From: Desulfovibrio aminophilus
GTDB taxonomy: Bacteria; Desulfobacterota; Desulfovibrionia; Desulfovibrionales; Desulfovibrionaceae
Assembly: GCF_023660105.1 (NCBI RefSeq)
Contig: NZ_JAMHGA010000018.1
Span: 1 to 64,000, forward strand
Length of the DNA stretch: 64,000 bases
Reading direction: 5' to 3'
The number at the start of each line of letters is the position of its first letter. Position 1 is the first letter of the stretch. Shown here piece after piece: positions 28,710 to 38,459 of this stretch. Made by a program: the position numbers and the translations under genes. The notes below the pieces were generated by a model. That model was not told where the DNA came from. It made no database searches and was given only the letters and a program-made list of their open reading frames with translations.

Positions 28710-29357
28710 ATGAACGACGACATCCGCTTTTCACGACTCGCCGTCGCGTTCTCCTTCCTCGGGAACGTCTATGCGTCCCCCCCGCGAGCGGAATTGCTGC
28801 GCGCATTGCGGGATGACCGCCTGTTCGACGACTGGGTTTTGCCGATTCAGACGGACGGGGGGCGGAACGGACTCGCGATGCTGCGGGAGTTCGCGGCCGG
28901 ATACGATGCTTCCGGGCTCCTCGCCGTGCGGCGCGATTTCGACGGCCTCTTCGTCTGTTCCGATCGCCCGGTGCCGATTTGGGAATCGGTCTGGGTGAAC
29001 GGCGACGGATTGTTGTTTCAGAAGACATGCCTTGATGTGTCGAGCCGCTACGAGGCGAATGGATTCACTTTTCCCAGGATATGCAACGAGCCTGCCGACC
29101 ATTTCGGTTTCGAGCTGCTGTTCGTCTCCCGCTTGTCGAACGACATTCACGCCTGCATGGAAAGGGGCGACGCCGCGAACGCCCGCCGCATCGTCACGGA
29201 ACTCGGCCGGTTTGTGGACGAACATGTGCTGCAATGGGCCGACGCCTTCCTGTCCGAGGTGCTGAAAAGGACGGAAAGCCGCTACTATGCCGGGTGTTCC
29301 CTGCTGTGCTCGGACGCCATCACGACCCTGCGCCGTTTCTTGGGCGAGTGGGAATGA
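28710..29357 (+). CDS. TorD/DmsD-family chaperone
   Basis: The 215-residue, helical protein has the TorD-family features: an N-terminal LGNVYASPP segment, an acidic middle region with PADHFGFELLFVSRL, and the C-terminal EHVLQWADAFLSEV. It probably binds the DmsA signal peptide before Tat export. It is the second chaperone of the module, one per catalytic subunit. Confidence 0.82.
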   Translation: MNDDIRFSRLAVAFSFLGNVYASPPRAELLRALRDDRLFDDWVLPIQTDGGRNGLAMLREFAAGYDASGLLAVRRDFDGLFVCSDRPVPIWESVWVNGDGLLFQKTCLDVSSRYEANGFTFPRICNEPADHFGFELLFVSRLSNDIHACMERGDAANARRIVTELGRFVDEHVLQWADAFLSEVLKRTESRYYAGCSLLCSDAITTLRRFLGEWE

Positions 29358-29363
29358 ACCGTC

Positions 29364-30419
29364 ATGCCCCGGGTCATCGTCAACGCGGCGCGATGCGTGA
29401 ATGCAAGAAAAACCGTCTGCTCCCGGTGCGCCGACATCTGCCATTCCCATTCGATCCGCCTGGACGGCGTACCCTCGATCGATCGCTTGTCCTGCAATGA
29501 CTGCGGCGCATGCGCCGCAGCATGCCCGACGGACGCGCTTGCCGCCTTCGACTCCGGGCGCTTCCTCGGGAGGGTCCGTCGGATGCCGAAAAGCGCGTCG
29601 ATCGTGCTGGGGTGCAAGATGGTCGCGGGGCCGGGTTCGGATGTCGTCGGCATCGGGCATTGTTTTTCGGCGCTGGGGGCTGATGCCCTGATGGGGCTCG
29701 TGGCCCTGGGGTTTGCAAGCGTCGTCTTCGCTCACGGAGATTGCGCGGGCTGCACGGACGGCGACAGGCTGCGCGGCTTCGAGCGCATGCTGGAGGAGAC
29801 GGCGAACTGGCTGATGGTGTTCGACCTGCGGGACGGCGTGCGTCTTGAACGACGCCGCATCCCCGAGGCCGCCGGGCGCCAGGCCCAGGTTGATCATTCC
29901 AGGCGCAATTTCTTGTCCGCGCTTTTCAACGGGAGGAGGGAGCCGGGCGGTTCCATGTCCGAAAAGAGTCCGCTGTCCGCCGACGCCGCGCCCGACAAGC
30001 ACGCGAATCTCGTGCGGCAGTTGCGCCGCATCCGCCGGAACCATCCGATCGCCCCGGAGCCTGGGCGGCATCCGGTTCAGATCGCGGACACGTGCAATGC
30101 CTGTGGCGCGTGCGGCGCGGTGTGCCCGACCGGGGCCCTGCGGTGTTCATCAGGGGAAAATCGTTTCAGGGTGGACCATACGCCGTCGAAATGTCTCCGC
30201 TGCACCCTTTGCGTGAACGTATGCGCGAAAAAATGCATCACGTTCAACTGCGACGGATATTCCTTGCCGCTTCTTGACGGAACCGAAGTCGTCGCGGACT
30301 TCGCGTGCCTGAAATGCGTCCGGTGCAACTCCGCATCAAAGGAATTGTCGAAGGACGGCCTTTGCGCCATATGCGATAAAAAAAAGCAGATTGGAACCAC
30401 GAATCCTGTGGCGAAATAA
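29364..30419 (+). CDS. Multi-cluster ferredoxin (NapF/MauM-like)
   Basis: The 351-residue protein has at least four Cys motifs of the 4Fe-4S type, in two groups. The first is N-terminal ([20 protein letters not shown]). The second is C-terminal ([27 protein letters not shown]), and a further CLKCVRCN…CAIC lies at the end. The middle (about 70-180) is unrelated to ferredoxins. No signal peptide is seen, so it is probably cytoplasmic. It may help maturation or reductive activation of the molybdoenzymes, as NapF is thought to do. It follows the chaperone gene by 6 bases. Confidence 0.75.
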   Translation: MPRVIVNAARCVNARKTVCSRCADICHSHSIRLDGVPSIDRLSCNDCGACAAACPTDALAAFDSGRFLGRVRRMPKSASIVLGCKMVAGPGSDVVGIGHCFSALGADALMGLVALGFASVVFAHGDCAGCTDGDRLRGFERMLEETANWLMVFDLRDGVRLERRRIPEAAGRQAQVDHSRRNFLSALFNGRREPGGSMSEKSPLSADAAPDKHANLVRQLRRIRRNHPIAPEPGRHPVQIADTCNACGACGAVCPTGALRCSSGENRFRVDHTPSKCLRCTLCVNVCAKKCITFNCDGYSLPLLDGTEVVADFACLKCVRCNSASKELSKDGLCAICDKKKQIGTTNPVAK

Positions 30420-30451
30420 CAGTGTGTGCTCGAATGGAACGGGGGGGAGTC

Positions 30452-32557
30452 ATGCGTTTTTCCATCAAAACGAAGATGATCTTTGGTCTTCTGTCAGTCG
30501 TCACCGCGATCATGCTTGGCGTCTTCATGGCGTTCAGCATGCGGTACAGCTCCCAGTCGCTGGACGCATACCACAAGTCCGCAGCGGACGAGATGTCCCA
30601 AGTCGACTACGCCATGAATCTCTTCATTGAAGAGAGCATGATGAACGCCGACATGGTGGCGAGGCATCCTTTGGTCGACCGTCTTTCTGAAGTAACGACC
30701 AGCCATGTGAATCAACTGGAACCGCACAAGTGCCGACTTGCCGACGATGATGCCGTCGGCCGTGAGTTCGTGAAGTATTTCGCGAGCATCAAGGACTCGC
30801 ATCCGGCGTATGTCTCTGTCTTCATCGGAGCCGTCAACGGGGCCTTCGTGTCCGTGCTGGAAGACAGCGACCTCCCCGCCGGGGGGTACGATCCGCGCAA
30901 ACGGCCGTGGTATGTGGAGTCCGTGTCGATCCTCGATCGCGGCGTGCTTTCCGACGCCTATATGTCCACCACCGGCGAAGCGGTGACGAGCATCATGCGC
31001 ACCGTGGTGCGTGGCGGCCAAGTGCGGGGTGTTTTCGGCATCGACATTTCACTCAAGAAACTGACCGACCTGATTGAGTCCGTCCGCCTGGGTGAGACCG
31101 GCTATCTTGTCCTGGTCCAGAGGGACGGGGTGATCCTGGCCGATCCGCGTCATCCCGGGCAGAACTTCAAGAAGGTCTCCGAACTGCACGACAGGGCGAT
31201 GGAAACGCTTTTCAATCTAGGCAGCGGCGGTGGCGACGTGGTGATCGATGGGAAGGAGTATGTCGGGCTGGTCACGACATCCAAGAAGACCGGCTGGAAG
31301 ATCATCGGGCTCATTGAGAGAGCTTCGATCACGGCGCCGGTCTGGCAGACGCTCAAGGTTCTCGGCGGCGCGACCATTCTGGCCTTGGCTGTGTTGGCGG
31401 CGACCCTTTGGCTGCTGGCGAGTCGCGCCATCATTAATCCTCTCCTGCGGGTCGCCGATTTTCTTCGATCCATAGCCGACGGAGCTCATGATCGGCGGCT
31501 GACGCATGACCGCCGGGACGAGATCGGCGATATTTATGACGCCCTCAACAATACGGCCCAGATACTCCAGCGCAATATTGAGGAAATCCAGGCGAAGAGC
31601 AGGGAGGCCGAAAACAAGGCCGCAGCTGCGGAACAGGCCACCGCGGCGGCCGAGGAAGCGCGGATCGCGGCGGAACGCGCACGGGCCGACGGGATGTTGC
31701 ATGCGGCTCATCGTCTGGAAGAGGTCGTCGAGCGAATCAGCGAGGCATCCCGGAACATCGCGGGCAAATCCCAGGAAATACAGCGTGGCACGGAAAAACA
31801 GCGCGAGCGTATCCAGAGCACCGCGACGGCCATGGAACAGATGAACGCCACGGTGCTCGACGTGGCGAAGAACGCGAGCACCGCCGCCGAGCACGGCAAG
31901 TCGGCGAAGGACAAAGCCCAGGTCGGCGCCAAGGTGGTCGAGCATTCCATCGAGGCGCTGAACACGACCCAACGTCGGGCGGAAGAGCTGCAAGCCAACA
32001 TGTCGCAGCTCGATGACCGGGCCCGGGCTATAGGGAGCGTGATCACGGTCATTGAGGACATCGCGGACCAGACGAACCTGTTGGCTCTGAACGCGGCCAT
32101 CGAGGCGGCCAGGGCGGGCGAGGCCGGACGGGGCTTCGCCGTGGTGGCCGACGAGGTGCGCAAATTGGCCGAGAAGACCATGACCGCCACCAAGGAAGTC
32201 GGCGAATCCATTCAATCCATCCAGAAGGTCGCCGCCGCCAACATCTCCTCCATGCAGGGGGCCCTGGGCGACCTCACCAAGGCCACGGGGTTGGCTCAGG
32301 ATTCCGGCGGCGCGCTCAAGGAAATCGTGACCAATACCGAGGAGTCGGCCGGGCAGATCCAGAGCATCGCCACCGCCGCCGAGGAGCAGGCGGCCGCCGC
32401 CGAAGAGATCGGCAAGTCCATCGAGGACATCAATTCGATCACGCAGACGACGTTCCATAACGTGCAGGAGTCGTTGGGCACCTTGCGCTCTCTCGAACAG
32501 CAGGCGACGGAGTTGGCCGAGCTCATCAGCCGACTCAAGGTCGAAGCCCGGCCATAG
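30452..32557 (+). CDS. Methyl-accepting chemotaxis protein with PDC/dCache sensor
   Basis: The 701-residue chemoreceptor has TM1 (about 8-30), a periplasmic double-PDC domain with the YDPRKRPWY and [11 protein letters not shown] motifs, TM2 (about 300-325), HAMP, a coiled coil and the highly conserved signalling tip ([20 protein letters not shown]). The ATG follows GGGGGGGAGTC; an upstream frame from 30422 adds ten residues without a site. It is closely similar along its whole length to the receptor at 43012. Its position suggests taxis toward the acceptor reduced by the adjacent enzymes. Confidence 0.95.
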   Translation: MRFSIKTKMIFGLLSVVTAIMLGVFMAFSMRYSSQSLDAYHKSAADEMSQVDYAMNLFIEESMMNADMVARHPLVDRLSEVTTSHVNQLEPHKCRLADDDAVGREFVKYFASIKDSHPAYVSVFIGAVNGAFVSVLEDSDLPAGGYDPRKRPWYVESVSILDRGVLSDAYMSTTGEAVTSIMRTVVRGGQVRGVFGIDISLKKLTDLIESVRLGETGYLVLVQRDGVILADPRHPGQNFKKVSELHDRAMETLFNLGSGGGDVVIDGKEYVGLVTTSKKTGWKIIGLIERASITAPVWQTLKVLGGATILALAVLAATLWLLASRAIINPLLRVADFLRSIADGAHDRRLTHDRRDEIGDIYDALNNTAQILQRNIEEIQAKSREAENKAAAAEQATAAAEEARIAAERARADGMLHAAHRLEEVVERISEASRNIAGKSQEIQRGTEKQRERIQSTATAMEQMNATVLDVAKNASTAAEHGKSAKDKAQVGAKVVEHSIEALNTTQRRAEELQANMSQLDDRARAIGSVITVIEDIADQTNLLALNAAIEAARAGEAGRGFAVVADEVRKLAEKTMTATKEVGESIQSIQKVAAANISSMQGALGDLTKATGLAQDSGGALKEIVTNTEESAGQIQSIATAAEEQAAAAEEIGKSIEDINSITQTTFHNVQESLGTLRSLEQQATELAELISRLKVEARP

Positions 32558-32610
32558 GCCTTACGGGGCGACTCCCAGCGCCCCTGGTCTGCCGGGCGGC
32601 GGCAAGACGT

Positions 32611-32650
32611 GAGCGGCCGTCGCGCCATGCTCGGGTCGCGACGGCCGCTC
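32611..32650 (+). other. Intergenic hairpin, 14-bp perfect stem
   Basis: GAGCGGCCGTCGCG (32611-32624) pairs with 32637-32650 around 12 nt, in the 235-bp gap after the chemoreceptor gene. No T-run follows. It is the third such stem in the module. Confidence 0.65.
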
Positions 32651-32792
32651 CGTCGATTCGCGGCGCGCCATCCTCCGACGGCGTCCTCGTTCGAGCCTGG
32701 ACGGTGGGAGGTTCGGCGCGGTATATGGGCGGCGACGGGGGCGTTCGGGCCCGGCGGCGAGGAGCTGGAGACGCTCTGGTGAAGGAATTCTC

Positions 32793-34406
32793 ATGAAAAC
32801 AGCCGATGGCGGGAAAAAAGACGGCAGCGCGCGCATTCTGTTCCAGGTGTGCGCCGTTCTGCTGATCCTCCTTTCCTGTGCCGGGAACGTCCGTGCGCAG
32901 CAGGATGCCGAAAAACTCCTGGTCGGCATCTTCGAGGACCAGCCGCAGATATTCCTGGATGAAAAGGGCCGGGAGCAAGGATTGTTCGTCGACGTCCTGG
33001 AGGACATCGCCGCGAAGGAGCACATCGACATTCAGTACGTCTACGGCACCTGGATCGATCTGCTCGGCAAGCTCGACCGGGGCGAGATCGACCTGCTTCC
33101 GGCCACCTATTATACGGAGGAGCGGGCGCGGAAGTTCCTGTTCACCGCCGACTACCTCCTGATGGACTGGGGGCAGCTTTGGACCGGCGACAGCTCTTCG
33201 GTCAATTCCATCTTCGACCTTGAGGGCGGGAGCCTGGGAGTCGTCCGGGGCAACGCGTTCACGCAGCCGTTTCTGGGGCTGCTCGAGAGCTTCAGGATCA
33301 CCTGCGCCGTCGTCGAGTTCGACGAGCATACGGCATTGTTCTCGGAACTGGAGCGTGGAACGGTCGACGCCGCGATCGTCGGGAGGTACGCCGGGTTTCT
33401 GAAGGGCAGGAAGGACAGGTTGAAGGCGATCCCCTTCGTCTTCAATCCCTGCGAGGTCCGTTACGCCGCGCCGAAGGACGGCGGCGAATGGATCATCGGC
33501 CTCCTGGATCGCCATATCGCGGCGATGAAGGCCGACAAGAATTCCGTCTATTACGCCTCGTTCAACAAGTGGTTCAACCCGAAGCCGAGCTGGACCCTCC
33601 CATCCTGGTTTTGGCCCACGATCGGCGGATGCGCCGCCGCCGCGGCGCTGCTGTTGTCCCTCAGCGTCATCCTGAAACGGCAGGTGACGCTTAGGACGGC
33701 CAAGCTCGTGGAGGCCAACGAGGCCCTCACCGCCTCGCGGGACCAGATCCGTCGTCTGATCGTCCATCAGCAGAAGGAGTTGGAGGACGAACGGCGTCGC
33801 TTCGCCCATCAGGTTCATGATGACCTGGGGCAGACGCTGACCGCGATCAAGATCAACCTCGTCTTTCTGGGGAAGTTTCTGGAGTCGCCCGGCGAAAAGG
33901 CGCGGGAGAAGCTGTCGCTCCTGATCGACCTGATCAACGGCGCGCTGGCCTCCGTTCGGAGCATCGCCAACGACATCAGCCCGAAGCAGTTGGACGATCT
34001 CGGCCTGGCCGCGACCATGAAATGGCACGCGATGAATTTCGCGAAGGTCGTCAACATCCCGATCCATTTCACCGGCACGACCGAGCGGTTCAATCTCACG
34101 CGCGAACAGCGGATCGCCATCTACCGCATCTTCCAGGAGGCGTTGACGAACGTGGTCCGTCATGCGGCGGCGACGGCCGTCACCGTTCAGGTCGGGCGCG
34201 TCGGCCAGTCCATCGAGCTGATTGTCGAAGACGACGGAACCGGGTTCACGGCCGAGGAACTGATCAAGAAAGGCTCGTTCGGCGTCATCGGGATGAAGGA
34301 AAAGGCTTACGCGCTCAACGGAGAGCTTGATATCGACTCCATCCGCGGACAGGGGACGCGCGTTCGGCTTCTGGTGCCCATTCATCCAGAGGAGCGGATC
34401 GCGTGA
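32793..34406 (+). CDS. Sensor histidine kinase with solute-binding sensor domain
   Basis: The 537-residue kinase has a signal peptide (to about residue 35), a periplasmic family-3 solute-binding domain (about 40-265, VGIFEDQPQIF…), one membrane span (about 272-295) and a HisKA_3 dimerisation domain. The phospho-acceptor His lies in HQVHDDLGQTL, and an HATPase domain (EALTNVVRHA, DDGTGF) follows. This is the NarX/DegS type of kinase, here with an extracellular ligand-binding module. It overlaps the next gene by 4 bases, so the two form a pair. The ligand is unknown; an oxide substrate of the Dms-type enzymes is a fair guess. Confidence 0.9.
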   Translation: MKTADGGKKDGSARILFQVCAVLLILLSCAGNVRAQQDAEKLLVGIFEDQPQIFLDEKGREQGLFVDVLEDIAAKEHIDIQYVYGTWIDLLGKLDRGEIDLLPATYYTEERARKFLFTADYLLMDWGQLWTGDSSSVNSIFDLEGGSLGVVRGNAFTQPFLGLLESFRITCAVVEFDEHTALFSELERGTVDAAIVGRYAGFLKGRKDRLKAIPFVFNPCEVRYAAPKDGGEWIIGLLDRHIAAMKADKNSVYYASFNKWFNPKPSWTLPSWFWPTIGGCAAAAALLLSLSVILKRQVTLRTAKLVEANEALTASRDQIRRLIVHQQKELEDERRRFAHQVHDDLGQTLTAIKINLVFLGKFLESPGEKAREKLSLLIDLINGALASVRSIANDISPKQLDDLGLAATMKWHAMNFAKVVNIPIHFTGTTERFNLTREQRIAIYRIFQEALTNVVRHAAATAVTVQVGRVGQSIELIVEDDGTGFTAEELIKKGSFGVIGMKEKAYALNGELDIDSIRGQGTRVRLLVPIHPEERIA

Positions 34407-35032
34407 AGATTCTCCTCGTCGATGACCACGGAATCGTCCGCTGCGGGATCAGGGAGGTCGCGCAGGAGTACTCCCCGGACCTCGAGTTCGAGGAGGCCTC
34501 GACCTCGCAGGAGGCCATGCGCAAGATAGCCGCCGAGGCCTTCGGACTGGTCCTGCTCGACTTGTCCCTCCCGGACGAGTCCGGGTTGGAGACGATGCGG
34601 AAGATACGCAACGTGCGCCCGGAGCTGCCTGTACTCGTCCTCAGCATGCACCTGGAAAGCGAGTACGTAGTGGCCGCCTTCAGGGCCGGAGCCAACGGCT
34701 ATCTGCCGAAAAGCTTCGCGGCCGAGGAACTCGTCGCGGCCATTTCGGACGTGCTGGACGGGAAGCGCTACATCAGCCCGGCGCTGACGGCGGATCTGCT
34801 GGACGAGAAGGTCAGCCAGTACGGCAAGGCGGCTGACAGAACCCTGTCGGAACGCGAGAAACAGGTGCTCATCCTGCTGGCCCAGGGCGGGAAGCTGTGC
34901 GACGTCGCCGAGTGGATGGGGTTGAACCCCAAGACCGTCGGCACGTATAAGATCCGGGCCATGAAGAAGCTCGGCCTGAAGAACAACGCCCAACTGTTCC
35001 AGTACATGGCCAAGTGCGGTTTCCGCCTGTGA
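34403..35032 (+). CDS. NarL/FixJ-family response regulator
   Basis: The 209-residue regulator has a receiver with phosphorylation site Asp53 (LLDLSLPDES) and Lys103, and a C-terminal LuxR-type HTH (about 140-200, LSEREKQVLILLAQGGKLCDVAEWMG). It is coupled by ATGA overlap to the preceding kinase. It probably controls the molybdoenzyme module; the repeats at 18651-18692 are candidate sites. Confidence 0.93.
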   Translation: MKILLVDDHGIVRCGIREVAQEYSPDLEFEEASTSQEAMRKIAAEAFGLVLLDLSLPDESGLETMRKIRNVRPELPVLVLSMHLESEYVVAAFRAGANGYLPKSFAAEELVAAISDVLDGKRYISPALTADLLDEKVSQYGKAADRTLSEREKQVLILLAQGGKLCDVAEWMGLNPKTVGTYKIRAMKKLGLKNNAQLFQYMAKCGFRL

Positions 35033-35056
35033 CCGGCGCCTGCTGGACGCGCGTTT

Positions 35057-35989
35057 TCATTTGTCCGCCGCCTGCCGCGCGGACCAGCGGCGGGCCAGGA
35101 TCGCGCCGTTGATGTTCTGGATCAGGCTGAAGAGCGCGCCGGGCAGGGCGGCCAGCACCGTGAAGTGCTTGACCGCCAGGGCCACGGCCAGCCCCGAGTT
35201 CTGCATGCCCACCTCGATGGCGATGGTCCGGGCCTCGGTCTCGCCGCGCCGGAACAGCCGCGTCAGGCCGTAGCCCAGGCCGAAGCCCAGGATGTTGTGG
35301 GCCGTCACGGCCAGCAGCGCCAGGCCGGGGAAGGCCAGGATGGCCTCGCGGTTGAGGGCCATGACGCAGGCGATGACCAGGGAGATGACCAGGATCGAGA
35401 CCGAGGGCAGGGCGCGCTGCACCGGGGCCAGGCGGCGGCGCAGGAGGCGGCGCAGGATCAGGCCGTCCATCAGCGGGAAGACCACGATCCAGAACACCGA
35501 GCGCATCATGCCGTAGAAGTCGATCTCGATGCGGTGGCCGAGAATCCACTCCACCAGGGCCGGGGTGGCCAGGGGCGCGAGCACGGTGGAGCAGAGCGTC
35601 AGGAGCACGGACAGGGCCACGTCGGCCCGGGCCAGGTAGGCGATGACGTTGGAGGCCGTGCCGCCGGGGCACGCGCCCACCAGGACCAGGCCCACCAGCA
35701 GTTCGCGGGGCAGGCCCAGGGCCGCGCCCAGGGCCACGGCCGCCAGGGGCATGACCGAGTATTGCAGGCCCAGGCCCAGGAGGATCGAAGGCCAGCGCGC
35801 GGCCGCGCCCTTGAAGTCCTCCCAGTCCAGGGTCATGCCCATGCCGAACATGATCAGGCCCAGGGCGGGCGCGATGAAGGCCCCGGCCCAGGAGAACAGC
35901 TCCGGCCGGAGCAGGGCCAGGCCCGAGAGCCCGGCGGCGATGAGCGGGAAAAAACGTTCCAGTCCCTGAGGCTTGGCGATCTGCCGCAT
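35057..35989 (-). CDS. BASS-family (bile acid:sodium symporter) transporter
   Basis: The 310-residue membrane protein has about nine to ten hydrophobic segments. It has the family signature ACPGGTASNVIAYLARAD and the late EVGMQNSGLAVALAV segment. Members take up organic anions with sodium, including pantoate or keto acids in bacteria; the substrate here is unknown. The ATG at 35989 follows GGGAGGACC; a start 60 bases upstream lacks a site. It is convergent with the regulator gene. Confidence 0.9.
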   Translation of the reverse strand: MRQIAKPQGLERFFPLIAAGLSGLALLRPELFSWAGAFIAPALGLIMFGMGMTLDWEDFKGAAARWPSILLGLGLQYSVMPLAAVALGAALGLPRELLVGLVLVGACPGGTASNVIAYLARADVALSVLLTLCSTVLAPLATPALVEWILGHRIEIDFYGMMRSVFWIVVFPLMDGLILRRLLRRRLAPVQRALPSVSILVISLVIACVMALNREAILAFPGLALLAVTAHNILGFGLGYGLTRLFRRGETEARTIAIEVGMQNSGLAVALAVKHFTVLAALPGALFSLIQNINGAILARRWSARQAADK

Positions 35990-36140
35990 GGTCCTCCCGT
36001 CCCGGCGTGCCGGGCGCGCCCCCTTCCCTATGGGTGGAAGCGTGATCACGTCAAGCCGGTGGCGATTGGGTCTTGACCATCCGCCCCGGGAGGGGCTACA
36101 GGTCGATCAAGACCGGAAACCGCAACCAGCGAGCATCCGC

Positions 36141-36236
36141 ATGAACCGCAGCTCCGCCGCCACCGCCGCCCAGGGCTTCCAGGCCCTATCCGCCGCCGTG
36201 GTCGTAGTACGCCTCGTAGGCGTCTGCGCGTCGTAG
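36141..36236 (+). CDS. ilvB leader peptide (IvbL-like), 31 residues
   Basis: This short frame encodes a peptide with SAAVVVVRLVGV near its end, very like the valine/leucine-rich IvbL leader of E. coli. Four of the codons are GTA or CTA (three GTA and one CTA), which are rare in this GC-rich DNA. A terminator hairpin begins 29 bases after its stop and ilvB starts beyond it. This is classic attenuation: ribosome stalling at scarce Val/Leu-tRNA prevents the terminator. The ribosome site is weak (GCGAG). Confidence 0.85.
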   Translation: MNRSSAATAAQGFQALSAAVVVVRLVGVCAS

Positions 36237-36264
36237 CGGGTCCGGTCGATCTTTTCAGGCAACC

Positions 36265-36304
36265 AACCCCCCGTCGGCGTGCGTCGGCGGGGGGTTCGCG
36301 TTTT
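36265..36304 (+). terminator. Attenuator terminator upstream of ilvB
   Basis: AACCCCCCG (36265-36273) pairs with CGGGGGGTT (36288-36296), and TTTT follows at 36301-36304. The inner part can extend the stem. It lies between the leader peptide and ilvB. TTGACC at 36073 may be the -35 of the leader promoter. Confidence 0.8.
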
Positions 36305-36368
36305 CCGCGCCCGTGGAGGACAGGACCAGCGCCGGCGGCGTCAGGGGGCACCCCGAGGAGGAGTGTCC

Positions 36369-38060
36369 ATGCACAGCATGTCCGGAGCGGAACTGGTCAT
36401 CCGCCTGCTGGAGCGCCAAGGTGTCAGCTGCATCGCCGGGATTCCCGGCGGCGCGAACCTGCCTCTCTACGACGCCCTGTCCAGGAGTCCCGCCATCCGC
36501 CACGTCCTGGCCCGCCACGAGCAGGGCGCGGGCTTCATCGCCCAGGGCATGGCCCGGTCCACGGGCCGCCCGGCCGTCTTCTTCGCCACCTCCGGGCCGG
36601 GAGCCACCAACACGCTCACGGCCCTGGCCGACGCCAAGCTCGACTCCGTGCCGGTGGTCTGCATCACCGGCCAGGTGCCGAGCGCGCTCATCGGCACGGA
36701 CGCCTTCCAGGAGGTGGACATCTACGGCATGAGCATCCCGGCCACCAAGCACAACTTTCTGGTGCGCTCGGTGGACGAACTGGCGCGCGTCATCCCGGAG
36801 GCCTTCCGCATCGCGGCCTCGGGCCGCCCCGGGCCGGTGCTGGTGGACATCCCCAAGGACGTGCAGGCCGCGACCATCGGCCTCTCCGTCCTGCCCGAGC
36901 CCGCCGGGCCGGACCCAGTGGAGCCCCCGGACGCCGAATCCCTGGCCCGGGCCGCGCGCATGATCGACGAGGCCGAGCGGCCCATCCTGCTCCTGGGCGG
37001 TGGAGTGGCCGCCTCGGGCGCGTCCCGGGCCGCCTTCCGGCTGGCCGAGCGGGCCGGGCTGCCCACGGCCATGTCCCTGCTCGGCCTCGGGGCCATGCCC
37101 GACGACCATCCGCTGCACCTGGGCATGCTCGGCATGCACGGCGCGCGCTGCGTGAACATGCTCCTGGAGGAGTGCGACCTGCTCCTGGTGGCCGGGGCGC
37201 GCCTGGACGACCGGGCCACCGGCCGGGTGGAGCGCTTCTGCCCCAAGGCCAAGCTCATCCACGTGGACATCGACCAGAGCGAACTGGACAAGCTCAAACA
37301 GGCGCACCTGGGGATCATGGCCGACTCGGGCGTGGCCCTGGAGGCCTTGACGGGCCTCGTGGCCCTTTCCGAGCGGCGGGAGTGGCTGGCCCGCGTGGCC
37401 GAGTGCAAGGCCGCCCATCCGTTGCTCCTGCCCGGCTCGGACGACCCCCGCGCGCCCTACGGCCTGGTGCGCCGCACCGGCGAGATCCTGGGCCCCGAGG
37501 CCATCGTGACCACGGACGTGGGCCAGCACCAGATGCGCGCGGCCCAGGCCTATCCGGGCCTGCGCCCCCGCCGCTGGCTGACCTCCGGCGGCCTGGGCAC
37601 CATGGGCTTCGGCCTGCCCGCGGCCATCGGCGCGGCCCTGGCCAATCCCGGCCGCCGGGTGGTCTGCTTCACCGGCGACGGCAGCCTGCTCATGAACATC
37701 CAGGAGCTGGCCACGGCGGCCGAGACCGGCGTGGACGTCAAGATCGTCCTGGCCAACAACAACGGCCTGGGCCTCGTGCAACAGCAGCAGGACCTGTTCT
37801 ACGGCCGCCGCATCTTCGGCTCGGCCTACCGGGGCAGGGTGGACTTCCCGCGCGTGGCCGAGGGCTTCGGCGTCCACGCCGTGGACCTGGGCGGCAGCCG
37901 CGAGCCCCTGGCCGACCTGGAGCGGGCGCTCCTGCGCGAGGGGCCCTGCCTGATCCACGTGCCCGTGGCCCCGGAGGAGAACGTCTATCCCATGGTGCCG
38001 CCAGGAGCGGCGAACATCGAGATGATCGGAGGGGAAGCCCATGCGCATGCTCACGCCTGA
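36369..38060 (+). CDS. ilvB: Acetolactate synthase large subunit
   Basis: The 563-residue thiamine-diphosphate enzyme condenses pyruvate (or pyruvate and 2-ketobutyrate) in branched-chain amino acid synthesis. The N-terminal domain holds the catalytic Glu region ([16 protein letters not shown]). The FAD-binding central domain and the TPP motif ([29 protein letters not shown]) are intact. The ATG follows GAGGAGGAGTGTCC. It overlaps the small-subunit gene by 20 bases and lies behind a leader-peptide attenuator. Confidence 0.93.
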   Translation: MHSMSGAELVIRLLERQGVSCIAGIPGGANLPLYDALSRSPAIRHVLARHEQGAGFIAQGMARSTGRPAVFFATSGPGATNTLTALADAKLDSVPVVCITGQVPSALIGTDAFQEVDIYGMSIPATKHNFLVRSVDELARVIPEAFRIAASGRPGPVLVDIPKDVQAATIGLSVLPEPAGPDPVEPPDAESLARAARMIDEAERPILLLGGGVAASGASRAAFRLAERAGLPTAMSLLGLGAMPDDHPLHLGMLGMHGARCVNMLLEECDLLLVAGARLDDRATGRVERFCPKAKLIHVDIDQSELDKLKQAHLGIMADSGVALEALTGLVALSERREWLARVAECKAAHPLLLPGSDDPRAPYGLVRRTGEILGPEAIVTTDVGQHQMRAAQAYPGLRPRRWLTSGGLGTMGFGLPAAIGAALANPGRRVVCFTGDGSLLMNIQELATAAETGVDVKIVLANNNGLGLVQQQQDLFYGRRIFGSAYRGRVDFPRVAEGFGVHAVDLGGSREPLADLERALLREGPCLIHVPVAPEENVYPMVPPGAANIEMIGGEAHAHAHA

Positions 38061-38385
38061 AGACGGAACCCGTCCCGCCCGCGCGCTCGCGGCCCTGCGG
38101 CTCACGGTGAACAACCATCCCGGCGTCATGTCGCACATCTGCGGCCTGTTCGCCCGCCGGGCCTTCAACGTGGAGGGCATCCTCTGCACCCCGCTGGGCG
38201 GCGGGGCCACCAGCCGGATCTGGCTCCTGGTCCAGGAGGACGAGCGGCTGGAGCAGATGGTCCGCCAGGTGCGCAAGCTCCAGGACGTGCTGGAGGTCCT
38301 GCCCTACGCGGCCGACGAGGGGGCCTTCGCCGGCCTGGACGCCTGCGTGGAGGGCTGGGAGCGGGGCCGGACCCTGCTGGCTTGA
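38041..38385 (+). CDS. ilvN: Acetolactate synthase regulatory small subunit (IlvN-type)
   Basis: A 114-residue single ACT-domain protein ([29 protein letters not shown]) as in the short IlvN class. It activates the large subunit and confers valine feedback inhibition. It overlaps ilvB by 20 bases, indicating coupled translation. Confidence 0.9.
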   Translation: MRMLTPEDGTRPARALAALRLTVNNHPGVMSHICGLFARRAFNVEGILCTPLGGGATSRIWLLVQEDERLEQMVRQVRKLQDVLEVLPYAADEGAFAGLDACVEGWERGRTLLA

Positions 38386-38406
38386 TTTTCGGCGGCGGAA
38401 ACGAAG

Positions 38407-38440
38407 AAAGCCCCTCCGGCCTCGGCCGGAGGGGCTTTTT
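38407..38440. terminator. Bidirectional terminator between ilvN and cstA
   Basis: A near-perfect stem AAAGCCCCTCCGGCC/GGCCGGAGGGGCTTT with A-rich 5' and T-rich 3' flanks. It can end ilvBN on the plus strand and cstA on the minus strand. Confidence 0.9.
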
Positions 38441-38459
38441 CATGCCGGGGTCCGGGAGC

